This document shows positions 7,321-15,065 of a DNA stretch of 16,205 bases, in pieces; the first letter of the stretch is position 1, and each line of letters opens with the position of its first letter. The notes under the pieces were generated by a model. It ran no database searches, was not told the origin of the DNA, and saw only the letters and a program-made list of their open reading frames with translations. Source of the stretch: Lentimicrobium sp. GTDB taxonomy: Bacteria; Bacteroidota; Bacteroidia; Bacteroidales; Lentimicrobiaceae. The position numbers were made by a program, and so were the translations under genes. Where the stretch lies: NCBI GenBank assembly GCA_013336205.1, contig JAAXUD010000009.1:1-16205 (forward strand), written 5' to 3'.

Positions 7321-8106
7321 TTAAACTTCCACAATCAGGTTATCGTAAGCCAGGTGAACGTTGGCGGGAAGCTTCTGTTCAACCTCCTCGTGTAATCCAA
7401 GAAAATGGCTTATGTGCGTGAGGTAAGCCCGTTCCGGTTTCAATTCTTCGATTAGTGTAAGTGCTTCAGCCAACGATAAGTGAGAGATGTGTTTTGAGTT
7501 TCTCAGTGCATTTAAGACCAGCACTTTAGAGCCCAGGATCTTTGGTTTTTCTTCATCCGGAATCATACTTGCATCTGTTATATATGTCAGGTCGCCAATC
7601 CTGTAACCGAACACTGAAAGCTTATTGTGCATTACCTGAACCGGATTAATGGTTGTTTGTCCTATCACAAACGGTTCATTTATAATTTCGTGGATGGTGA
7701 GTTGCGGTGCACCGAAATACCTGCTTTCAGAGAAAATATAGGGAAATTCAGTTTGAATGGCTTCCATTACATTTTTTGAACCGTAAATGGGTATGTTCTT
7801 ATTCAGAATGTAATTAAAAGCCCTGATATCATCCAGACCAGCGATGTGGTCGCGGTGCTCATGTGTAAATATCACGGCATCAATGTCTTCTACATTCTGT
7901 TTCAGCATCTGAAACCTGAAATCCGGACCGCAGTCAATCACAATATTTTGATTGTCAACATTTACTATGGCTGAAGTCCGGAAGCGTTTATCGCGGGCAT
8001 CGCTTGATTTGCAAACCTTGCAGTTACAGGCAATAACAGGAACTCCAATTGAGGTTCCTGTTCCCAGAAAGGTGATTCTTAGCGGCGAAGTTACCTGGTT
8101 TTGCAT
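7321..8106 (-). CDS. PhnP-like metallo-beta-lactamase-fold hydrolase
   Basis: A 261-residue MBL-fold protein of the RNase Z/PhnP branch. After ITFLGTGTSIGVPV it has a CNCKVC cluster (Cys27, 29, 32), as in the structural zinc site of PhnP. The catalytic THEHRDH motif (His82, His84, Asp86, His87) binds the two metal ions, and further His come from HNKL and the C-terminal LTHISHFLG. Family members act on phosphodiesters, but the substrate here cannot be deduced and no phn genes are present. The start is set at ATG 8106: it lies 4 nt after the ribF stop, and the fold begins directly. A longer reading to 8211 would lie inside ribF. The tight spacing indicates cotranscription with ribF. Confidence 0.85.
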   Translation of the reverse strand: MQNQVTSPLRITFLGTGTSIGVPVIACNCKVCKSSDARDKRFRTSAIVNVDNQNIVIDCGPDFRFQMLKQNVEDIDAVIFTHEHRDHIAGLDDIRAFNYILNKNIPIYGSKNVMEAIQTEFPYIFSESRYFGAPQLTIHEIINEPFVIGQTTINPVQVMHNKLSVFGYRIGDLTYITDASMIPDEEKPKILGSKVLVLNALRNSKHISHLSLAEALTLIEELKPERAYLTHISHFLGLHEEVEQKLPANVHLAYDNLIVEV

Positions 8107-8110
8107 AAGA

Positions 8111-9052
8111 CTAGTAGATGAGTTCTTCAACTTCAGATAGATCTGCTTCGAGTTGCCGGCGCATTTGCTCTGGATTAGGGAACTGCAACTCGTCGCGTAT
8201 TCTTTTGGCAAAGAAAATGATGGCGGACTTTCCGGTCAGATCACCTACTTCTTCAAAGAAATGAACATCGATCAGGATTTCTTCAATTTTCCGGATTTCG
8301 AGGGGAAGTGAGTTCTTGATGTTAAGAATTCCTTTATAATACTCTCCTTCAATAAGCACATTTACAGCATAAACACCATCCAATGGTACGAGCTTGTTTT
8401 CTTCATCGATTTTAACCCTCATTGTCGGGAAATTAAGCTCGCGGCAGGTTGCACTGCCTTCGTACAATTCGCTGATAACAATATAGTGGTGGTCGAGATA
8501 TGCGTTTGCCCGTTGAATACGTCCTTCAAGCAATGCCTTGCGGATAAGGGTTGAGCTTACAGTTTCATTGTGGATATCCTGCTCGGGAATTTCCTCAACG
8601 CCAAAGTTATAATACTGACCAAGTTCATACAGGTAGTCAAAGTTTCCTTCCCGGTTATGACCAAAGTGGTGGTTAAAGCCTATGACAACCTTTTTGGCAT
8701 TCAGTTTGCCTACCAGTATATTCCTGATAAAGTCAATAGAGGAGATTTCGGAGAATTCTTTGGTGAAATTGAGGATAAACAGGTTGTCGAGCCCTGTTTT
8801 TCTCAGTAATTCAATTTTTTCGCGCTGGGAATTGATAAGGAGCAATGTTTTGCCGGCAGTTTCAGGAAATAAAACCTTACGGGGATGAGGATGAAATGTT
8901 ATCAATACGGATTCCCCATTAAGGGTTGAGGCAATCTCACGCAATCTGTTCAATATTGTTTTATGCCCGATATGAACTCCATCAAAGGAACCTGTAGTTA
9001 CCACAGGGTTTTTGATTATTCCTATATTATCGAGATTGTAATAGATTTTCAT
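8111..9052 (-). CDS. ribF: Bifunctional riboflavin kinase / FAD synthetase RibF
   Basis: Phosphorylates riboflavin to FMN and adenylates FMN to FAD. In the 313-residue protein the N-terminal FMN adenylyltransferase domain shows TTGSFDGVHIGH (about 20-30, nucleotidyltransferase HxGH type) and the SSTLIRKAL motif near residues 166-174. The C-terminal riboflavin kinase domain carries CRELNFPTMRV at about 207-217 (the GxxxxxPT substrate/ATP site) followed by VPLDGVYAV. Length and order are normal. The ATG at 9052 is preceded by AGAGGTC about 7 nt upstream. It lies between rex and the MBL-fold gene within the same-strand series. FMN is needed by the NuoF-like subunit encoded upstream, but ribF is also essential housekeeping, so the link may be fortuitous. 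Confidence 0.96.
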   Translation of the reverse strand: MKIYYNLDNIGIIKNPVVTTGSFDGVHIGHKTILNRLREIASTLNGESVLITFHPHPRKVLFPETAGKTLLLINSQREKIELLRKTGLDNLFILNFTKEFSEISSIDFIRNILVGKLNAKKVVIGFNHHFGHNREGNFDYLYELGQYYNFGVEEIPEQDIHNETVSSTLIRKALLEGRIQRANAYLDHHYIVISELYEGSATCRELNFPTMRVKIDEENKLVPLDGVYAVNVLIEGEYYKGILNIKNSLPLEIRKIEEILIDVHFFEEVGDLTGKSAIIFFAKRIRDELQFPNPEQMRRQLEADLSEVEELIY

Positions 9053-9073
9053 GCTGCAGACCTCTTTTGCTGA

Positions 9074-9697
9074 CTATGCCTTTTTAACAAAATAAGCGAT
9101 CTTTTCCAGCATAGTTATCATATCGTACTCCTGAAGATAAACATGTGGCGGAACATTCAGCGCTTTTGGTGAAAAATTCAGGATTCCGCGAATGCCTGAC
9201 ATTACCAATATTTCAGCCACCCTGGCCGCTTCCTCACCTGGTACAGAAAGAACGGCTATGGAGATTCCTTCACGCTTGATTATTTCAGCAATCTGATCAA
9301 CATGATAGCATTGAACACCGGCATAGATCTTATCTATTTTATCAGGATTGTTGTCAAACGCGGCCACTATGCTGAGTTTGGTTCGTTTGCCGCTAAAATA
9401 TCCCATAATAGCCCGGCCAAGATTTCCAATACCGATTACTGCTACTTTCTGACCATCGCGCGTATCAATAATTTTCCCAATAATATCAATCAGCTCCTTG
9501 GCATCGTATCCTTGTCTCAGGGTGCCGGTATAGCCTATCAGCATGATATCCCGCCTCACCTGAACTGCTGTAATATGCAGCAGATTTGCAATTTCATGCG
9601 AAAAAATGTGGTGTTTTCCTCCTGAAAGATAATTGAGCAGCGCTCTTCTGTATTGGCTGAGTCTTTCAACGGTTTTATCCGGTAATTTTTTATTCAT
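9074..9697 (-). CDS. rex: Redox-sensing transcriptional repressor Rex
   Basis: A dimeric repressor that binds DNA at low NADH/NAD+ and leaves it when NADH rises, typically releasing fermentation and hydrogenase genes. The 207-residue protein has an N-terminal winged helix (VERLSQYRRALLNYL, then ITAVQVRRDIMLIGYTG, the recognition region) and a Rossmann domain starting at VAVIGIGNLGRAIMGY (GxGxxG near residues 93-98) followed by the acidic strand end AAFDNNPDKI. The C-terminal swapped helix is MLEKIAYFVKKA. Length is typical. The ATG at 9697 lies 10 nt after the receiver-kinase stop and 21 nt before ribF, so it is probably part of the operon. I found no convincing Rex operator in the window; the main operon promoter lies beyond the right edge. 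Confidence 0.95.
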   Translation of the reverse strand: MNKKLPDKTVERLSQYRRALLNYLSGGKHHIFSHEIANLLHITAVQVRRDIMLIGYTGTLRQGYDAKELIDIIGKIIDTRDGQKVAVIGIGNLGRAIMGYFSGKRTKLSIVAAFDNNPDKIDKIYAGVQCYHVDQIAEIIKREGISIAVLSVPGEEAARVAEILVMSGIRGILNFSPKALNVPPHVYLQEYDMITMLEKIAYFVKKA

Positions 9698-9707
9698 GGT
9701 AATACTA

Positions 9708-10838
9708 TTAATTTGTTTTATTAACAGGAAGTGTCAGGATGAATGTTGTGCCTTTGTCAGGAACGCTTTGTACTTCAATTTCACCATGATACATGTCAAC
9801 AATTTTCTTTAGGATTGACAGGCCAAGGCCCGAACCTGTGATGTTTTTTGTTTTTTGATTCTTAATACGAACAAAGTCCTTAAACAGTTTGCTTTTTTCC
9901 TCCTCTGTCATACCAATACCGGAATCTGAAACCTGGAGTACAATATTATTTTCCCTGGATTCAATAAATACATCAACACGGCCTCCGTTTCTATTGTATT
10001 TTACGGCATTTGAAATCAGGTTATTGAAAATAATTTCAATCTCATTGGGGTCTGCTTCCATCATTACCGTTTCTTTGGTATTCAGATAGACATCGACATC
10101 TTTCTGAATGGCATATGGCCGCATGGTGTCAATTGAAATCTGGGCGGTTTTGGTAATATTGACCGACTGAAGGTTTTGGGTAGGTTTTCCCGATTCAATC
10201 TTGGTAAGATCGAGCAGATCCATGATCAGACTTCTCATCCCTTTTATCCTTTCAAGCGTCCGGTCAATCATCTCCTGATAGGCGGCTATATTGTCTCCAA
10301 ACTGCCGCTCTTCCATCATTCTCACATAGCCTTCAATCGCATTGATCGGTGCTTTTAATTCATGGGAAAGCACCGAAAGAAACTGGAACCGGATAAGTTT
10401 CCCCTCCTTGTTCATTTTTTGGGTCATCCTTTTCAGGAATAACTGCTTGGTAATATTCTCGATTGAGCTTCTCAGTTCCTGCGGCGTAAAAGGTTTTGGA
10501 ATAAAATCGTAGGCTCCGTCGCGGGTCGCTTTTACGGCCAGTTCGAGTGAAGCATAAGAAGTAATCATCACCACGACAATATCGTACAACTTCTTTTTTA
10601 CATATTCAAGTACTTCGACGCCCTGAATGCCCGGTAATTTATTATCGAGCAGGATAATGTCGGGCATCTCGCTGTCAATAAGTTCAATTCCTTCTTCACC
10701 GGTTGCAGCTTCGAGCACTACAAACTCGATGTGCTCATCCATAAAAGGGTAATCAACTTTGAAATTCTGCAGAATACGTTTTGTGCCCATGCGAATGCCG
10801 GGCTCATCATCTACCACCAGAATTTTGTATTCAGCCAT
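9708..10838 (-). CDS. Receiver-histidine kinase hybrid protein
   Basis: A cytosolic 376-residue protein with reversed hybrid order: a receiver first (residues 1-125), then a kinase core. The receiver has acidic Asp10/Asp11, phosphoacceptor Asp65 in IILLDNKLPG, Thr93 in MITSYA and Lys115 in FIPKPF, a complete active site. A helical linker (about 125-148) leads to HisKA with FLSVLSHELKAPINAI (His159). The ATPase has an N-box NNLISNAVKYN, G1 DSGIGM and G2 GSGLGLSI. There are no transmembrane segments or sensor domains, so its input must be phosphorylation of its own receiver. It follows the single-domain regulator by 3 nt and precedes rex by 10 nt. Its target is not evident. Confidence 0.9.
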   Translation of the reverse strand: MAEYKILVVDDEPGIRMGTKRILQNFKVDYPFMDEHIEFVVLEAATGEEGIELIDSEMPDIILLDNKLPGIQGVEVLEYVKKKLYDIVVVMITSYASLELAVKATRDGAYDFIPKPFTPQELRSSIENITKQLFLKRMTQKMNKEGKLIRFQFLSVLSHELKAPINAIEGYVRMMEERQFGDNIAAYQEMIDRTLERIKGMRSLIMDLLDLTKIESGKPTQNLQSVNITKTAQISIDTMRPYAIQKDVDVYLNTKETVMMEADPNEIEIIFNNLISNAVKYNRNGGRVDVFIESRENNIVLQVSDSGIGMTEEEKSKLFKDFVRIKNQKTKNITGSGLGLSILKKIVDMYHGEIEVQSVPDKGTTFILTLPVNKTN

Positions 10839-10841
10839 TTA

Positions 10842-11228
10842 CTAGATCTTAAGTAATTTATTAATTTCTTTCTGCAGCTGGTCGGCTCTTATTCCTTTAT
10901 CGAGAAACAGGTCTGCTTTTATCCATTGCTTGTTTTCATCCGAAGTTATGTCGAAAGTCATACCGGTTTCGGCGGTAACCGCTGTTGCAATTATAATGGG
11001 TACTTCAGGGTATTTTCGTCTGATCTTGTAAGCAAGTATAAAACCACTGTCGTCGTTTTCCATCATCAGGTCGAGAATGGCAAGATCCGGCTTTGTAGTT
11101 TCAATAATCGTTTCGGCTTCTTTTTGTCCATCAGCAGTAATGGTTTCAAAGCCAAATTGTTCCAGCTTAGTCTTCATCTGGAACAGGTAATCCATATCAT
11201 CGTCAACAATCAAAACAGTTTTTTTCAT
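10842..11228 (-). CDS. Single-domain response regulator
   Basis: A 128-residue stand-alone receiver with no output domain. From the ATG at 11228 it reads MKKTVLIVDDDMDYLF (acidic pair Asp9/Asp10), phosphoacceptor Asp53 in LAILDLMM, Thr82 in IIIATAV and Lys111 in LFLDKGI. The longer reading to 11237 uses a TTG start and adds only three residues, so ATG 11228 is preferred. It lies between the hydrogenase-like sensor kinase (57-nt gap) and the receiver-kinase protein (3-nt gap). It therefore probably acts as a phosphate shuttle or sink between the two kinases, or signals by protein contact. An insertion (about residues 88-104, rich in polar residues) lies between beta4 and beta5. Confidence 0.9.
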   Translation of the reverse strand: MKKTVLIVDDDMDYLFQMKTKLEQFGFETITADGQKEAETIIETTKPDLAILDLMMENDDSGFILAYKIRRKYPEVPIIIATAVTAETGMTFDITSDENKQWIKADLFLDKGIRADQLQKEINKLLKI

Positions 11229-11285
11229 TTTTTGCAATTTTTACGCATTCTCTGTTGCGTTGTTATTTATTTTCTCAAGCTTTCA

Positions 11286-13304
11286 TCAGGTTGCAGGTCT
11301 GCGCGGTATTGTAATAGTAAAGGTGGTGCCGGTGGGCCCTTTCAGCAAATCTGCATTCGACTTCACGCTGATACTCCCTTTGTGCATCTTAACTATACCA
11401 TAAATAATGGGTAACCCCAGTCCGGTGCCTTTTCCTATTGTTTTGGTAGTGAAAAACGGAGTAAACAGTTTTCCCATATTTTCTTTGGCGATGCCGGTTC
11501 CGTTGTCAGCAATGTAAACTGTTATTTCTTCAGCCGTATCAACTGATTTTACATTAATGTTCCCGCCGGTTTCAGGCATGGCTTCAATGGCATTCTTCAG
11601 CAGGTTTGTAAAAACCTGGGCCATCTGATCGTAATCCAAATGAACTTCAGGGTTCTTTATCTGGCTTTCAAGCGATATCTTCACATTGGCCGGCGTAATT
11701 ACTGAACTTACTGAATGTTCAACGAGGTTATTGATATTGATGTCGGTGAAATTTACCTGGTTTTTGCGGGCGAAGTTCAGCAAGCCGCCTACTATTTTCT
11801 TGCATCTTTCCGCCTGTTCAACAATCATTTCAAGATCCTGATGAATGGGGTTGTCAGCAGTAGTTTCATCTTTCAGGATGTTGCTGTACATAGTAATTAC
11901 ACCCAGCGGGTTGTTCAGTTCATGCGCAATGCCGGCCGAAAGCTGCCCGAGTCCTGCAAGCTTTTCTGATTGCTTCAGCGCCTCTTGTGTATTGGCCAGC
12001 TTTTCATTTGATATGTTCAGTTCACGCACATAATTGTGTAGCTTTTCAATGGCATAGGGGAGGCACATTTCATGCTCGGCGAGCCCCCTGATAATTGCAA
12101 TGGCATGGTCGCGGCACGAATCATAGCCGCAGGCACCACAATCAAGGTGGTCTTTCGGTTCAAATTTCCCCATCTTCTCAAGCACCTTGTCAATTTCTTC
12201 ATCAGCGGGCCGGGCAACCCGGATATCCCTGTTTTTAAAATCACGGTAAAGGTCAAGTTCGCTGAATTCAGCTATATCATTGAGCCATTGTGTCTGGTCA
12301 AGGTTTTCAAGCTTATTGATAACGTAGTCACTCACACTGGCTTCTTTTCGGTAGCGCCTGCTGCTCGATGAAAAATAGGGGTATGGTGACATGCCCGGTC
12401 CCATGATGCAGCCTTCACAACAAAGCAGTTCGAGGTGTTCCTGTGCAATCTGTCCGCTTTCAAACTCTTTTATCGCTTCCTGGAAATTCGAGCGGCCTTC
12501 GGCAACAATTACATTTCTTTCAAAAATATCCTCCTTTACGCCAACGGTATTCAATAAGCCCCGGCTAACCGGGAATATGGCTCCCTTGCCACCTAAAGGC
12601 GGGTCAAATTCAGAGGGTGTAACATCGGCCGGTTTCAGGCCGGTAAGGGCTATCATCTCGCGTAGTTCTCTGAAGGTTAATGCGGCATCTATTTCTTCAG
12701 ATTCATCTTTTTTGGCAATACAAGGACCGATAAAAACAAGCTTCAGGTCATCACCGTATCGTTTTCTCATTGCTTTGCCCATGGCTACCATGGGCGAAAC
12801 TATGTGTGCAAGCGAACCTGCCAGGTCGGGATGATAATGCTCAATATAACTGACTATTGCAGGGCAATCGGAAGATATAATCGGTGGATAATGCCCCGAT
12901 TTCATCAGTTTCTTATATTCTTCAGCGACTAAATCAGCACCAAATGCTACCTCAGCCACATAGTTAAAGCCTAGTTTTCTGACCAGTGAAACCAATAAAC
13001 GATGGTTTTTAATCTCGGAAAATTCAGCGGGGAAGCTTGGGGCTACCAGAGCAGCACAGCGGTAGCTTCCACCGATAAGCATTTTTACCTGGTCGATTTC
13101 TCTTCTGAAAAGCTTGGCATTCTGACTGCATACTTTCACACAATTGCCGCAGCCAATGCACCTTTCAGGGATTACTTCCGCCTGGCCATTGATGATCTTG
13201 ATGGCTTTCGCCGGACATTCCCTGACACAGGTATAGCAAACCCTGCACCTTTCTTTTACAGTGGTGACAAGTGGCTTTCTGGCTTTGGGGTTCTCTGCTT
13301 CCAT
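11286..13304 (-). CDS. [FeFe]-hydrogenase-like sensor histidine kinase
   Basis: A 672-residue cytosolic fusion. Residues 18-62 hold two [4Fe-4S] ferredoxin motifs (Cys20/23/26/30 and 49/52/55/59). Residues about 80-315 are an [FeFe]-hydrogenase domain with degenerate H-cluster motifs: SSDCPA (Cys147), GPCIAKK (Cys195, Lys198) and LLCCEGCIMG (Cys295, Cys299), so all four [4Fe-4S]H cysteines remain. Residues 389-414 have CxxCx4Cx16C (Cys389/392/397/414), a further Fe-S domain. A short coiled coil (about 417-450) leads to HisKA with AGIAHELNNPL (His461) and a HATPase (NLLKNAIEA; DNGTGI; GTGLGLPI). The order resembles sensory (HydS-type) hydrogenases, but with a kinase output and no PAS domain. 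It probably reads H2 or ferredoxin redox state and phosphorylates the receivers encoded next. It starts 15 nt after hydA. Confidence 0.92.
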   Translation of the reverse strand: MEAENPKARKPLVTTVKERCRVCYTCVRECPAKAIKIINGQAEVIPERCIGCGNCVKVCSQNAKLFRREIDQVKMLIGGSYRCAALVAPSFPAEFSEIKNHRLLVSLVRKLGFNYVAEVAFGADLVAEEYKKLMKSGHYPPIISSDCPAIVSYIEHYHPDLAGSLAHIVSPMVAMGKAMRKRYGDDLKLVFIGPCIAKKDESEEIDAALTFRELREMIALTGLKPADVTPSEFDPPLGGKGAIFPVSRGLLNTVGVKEDIFERNVIVAEGRSNFQEAIKEFESGQIAQEHLELLCCEGCIMGPGMSPYPYFSSSSRRYRKEASVSDYVINKLENLDQTQWLNDIAEFSELDLYRDFKNRDIRVARPADEEIDKVLEKMGKFEPKDHLDCGACGYDSCRDHAIAIIRGLAEHEMCLPYAIEKLHNYVRELNISNEKLANTQEALKQSEKLAGLGQLSAGIAHELNNPLGVITMYSNILKDETTADNPIHQDLEMIVEQAERCKKIVGGLLNFARKNQVNFTDININNLVEHSVSSVITPANVKISLESQIKNPEVHLDYDQMAQVFTNLLKNAIEAMPETGGNINVKSVDTAEEITVYIADNGTGIAKENMGKLFTPFFTTKTIGKGTGLGLPIIYGIVKMHKGSISVKSNADLLKGPTGTTFTITIPRRPAT

Positions 13305-13319
13305 TCCTTTTTAATTGCT

Positions 13320-15044
13320 CTAAAGAGGCACTTCCCGCTTTTTGTAAGTAGTGTGTAAAAGTTCTATCGATTTAGCACTCATGGGCTCTCCCAGGAAGTC
13401 GCGGTATAATTCTACAACGGCGGGGTTTTTATGCGCGAAACGGATAGGGTCTTTTTCATCTGTTTCATACACTGTTTTGATTCTGGCTTTTACCGCGCCT
13501 GTGTCTTTGGTTATGGGTTGTCCACCTCCGTTGACGCAGCCTCCCTGGCAAGCCATCACTTCAATAAAGTGAAGATCGTTGCGTCCCGCTTTTATCTCAT
13601 TGATTAACTTTGAGGCTTGTTTTACAGAGCTGACGGCTGCAAATCCCAGTTTATAATCACCAATTTTCAGCTTGATCTCCTTATAGTCTTTGTTATTTCT
13701 TAATTCGGAAATTCTGGGTTGACTCAAATCTTTCCCTGTGAGCCGGAAATGTAATGTCCTGATCAAAGCTTCAGTTACACCTCCCGATACACTCAGTAAC
13801 CTTCCTGCTGAACTCCGCACATGAAAGGGATTGTCAGGAAGTTCCTGGTCAGACTGTTGAATGTCAATTCCGTTTAATTTTATAAATTGAGCCAACTCAC
13901 GGGTGGTCATCACCGCATCAACATCCGTAATGCCTTTATGAGTCATTTGTTCACGCTGTGATTCAAACTTTTTCGCAGTGCAGGGCATTGCCGAAACAGT
14001 AAACAGGTTATCGGGGTTAATGTGAAACAAACTGGTGTAATAGCTGCTGACGATGGCCCCCAGCATTTGCTGAGGCGACTTGCAGGCCGAAAGATGCGAA
14101 AGCATGTCAGGATGCCATTGCTCTATGTATTTAACCCAGGCAGGACAATCACTGCTGAAAACCGGAACATTTGTGCCGTTTTTTATTCTGTGTTCCAATT
14201 CTGCAGCGAGTTCAGTTATGAAGAGGTCCGCTCCAAAGGAAGCATCAAATACTCTGTCGAATCCCGTTTTCTTAAGTGCAGCATTCAGGATACCGTTCAT
14301 ATCTTTCCCGGCTTTCAGCCCAAACTCATCACCTATACTTATGGCTACCGTGGGGGAATACTGAAGTACCACATGAATATCCGGATTGTGAAGCGCGCTT
14401 TGCAGGTCGGCGGAGTGCCTCTTTTCGTGCAGTGCACCGGTAGGGCAGGCCATAATGCATTGTCCGCAGGTGATGCAACTCGAAAGGTTGATCTGTTTGT
14501 TGAACGGAGGGCCGATAACAGTTTTGTTGCCTCTGCCGATAAACCCAAGGGTTACGGCGCCAACGATTTCATCACAGGTTCTGACACATCTGCCGCATAA
14601 AATGCACTTTGCAGGGTCTCTAACAATGCTTGCACCCGATGGATCGGATTTGTATTTATTCTTTTTACCAGGAAATCTGCGTTCACGGATATTCAGTTCC
14701 TCCGCAAAACTCTGTAATTCGCAATTGCCGTTTCTTTCGCAATAAAGGCAATCATCCGGATGGTTGCTCAGCAGCAGTTCAACATTGGTTTTACGGGCAT
14801 TTACAACCCTGGGCGAGTGTGTCTTGATTTTCATCCACTCTTCCACAGGATAGGAACAGGCCGTAATCAAATTGCTTTTTCCTTCAACTTCAACAACGCA
14901 CATTCTGCAGGAGCCTGTTGGGTAAAGCCCTGGCATATGGCAGAGTGTGGGTACTTTTATACCGTTCCGGTCAAGGGCTTCCAGTATTGTTTCGCCCTTA
15001 CGCGCCATGATGGTTTTATTGTTTACTTCTATCAGGAAGTTCAT
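13320..15044 (-). CDS. hydA: [FeFe]-hydrogenase catalytic subunit HydA (NADH-linked, modular type)
   Basis: A 574-residue catalytic subunit, the same length as CpI of Clostridium pasteurianum, and key residues keep the same numbers. In order: a plant-type [2Fe-2S] domain (Cys35, 46, 49, 63); a His-ligated cluster (His95, Cys99, 102, 108); two [4Fe-4S] clusters (Cys147/150/153/157 and 190/193/196/200); then the H-domain. L1 reads SSDCPAW (Asp299, Cys300), L2 MPCTAKKFE (Cys355, Lys358) and L3 EVMACQGGCVNGGGQP (Cys499, Cys503). All H-cluster ligands are present, but the usual proton-shuttle Cys299 is Asp. Position 279, Glu in CpI as I recall it, is Leu. A small-subunit-like tail follows. With the NuoF-like protein 21 nt upstream it should form an NAD(H)-linked, possibly electron-bifurcating, hydrogenase; the third (NuoE-like) subunit is expected beyond the right edge. 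Confidence 0.95.
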   Translation of the reverse strand: MNFLIEVNNKTIMARKGETILEALDRNGIKVPTLCHMPGLYPTGSCRMCVVEVEGKSNLITACSYPVEEWMKIKTHSPRVVNARKTNVELLLSNHPDDCLYCERNGNCELQSFAEELNIRERRFPGKKNKYKSDPSGASIVRDPAKCILCGRCVRTCDEIVGAVTLGFIGRGNKTVIGPPFNKQINLSSCITCGQCIMACPTGALHEKRHSADLQSALHNPDIHVVLQYSPTVAISIGDEFGLKAGKDMNGILNAALKKTGFDRVFDASFGADLFITELAAELEHRIKNGTNVPVFSSDCPAWVKYIEQWHPDMLSHLSACKSPQQMLGAIVSSYYTSLFHINPDNLFTVSAMPCTAKKFESQREQMTHKGITDVDAVMTTRELAQFIKLNGIDIQQSDQELPDNPFHVRSSAGRLLSVSGGVTEALIRTLHFRLTGKDLSQPRISELRNNKDYKEIKLKIGDYKLGFAAVSSVKQASKLINEIKAGRNDLHFIEVMACQGGCVNGGGQPITKDTGAVKARIKTVYETDEKDPIRFAHKNPAVVELYRDFLGEPMSAKSIELLHTTYKKREVPL

Positions 15045-15065
15045 TTTCGCCTTATTTTGACTAAA

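Noticed and set aside
8107..8211. N-terminal extension of the MBL-fold hydrolase
   Set aside because: It would lie wholly inside the ribF 3' end; the fold starts right after the ATG at 8106.
9714..9728. TGTTTTATTAACA as a Rex operator before rex
   Set aside because: The half-sites are closer together than in known Rex operators, inner bases mismatch, and it sits at the end of the upstream coding sequence rather than in a promoter.
11286..13304. A second catalytic hydrogenase subunit
   Set aside because: L1-L3 motifs are degenerate, key proton-path residues are absent and a complete histidine kinase is fused to it, so a sensor is more likely.
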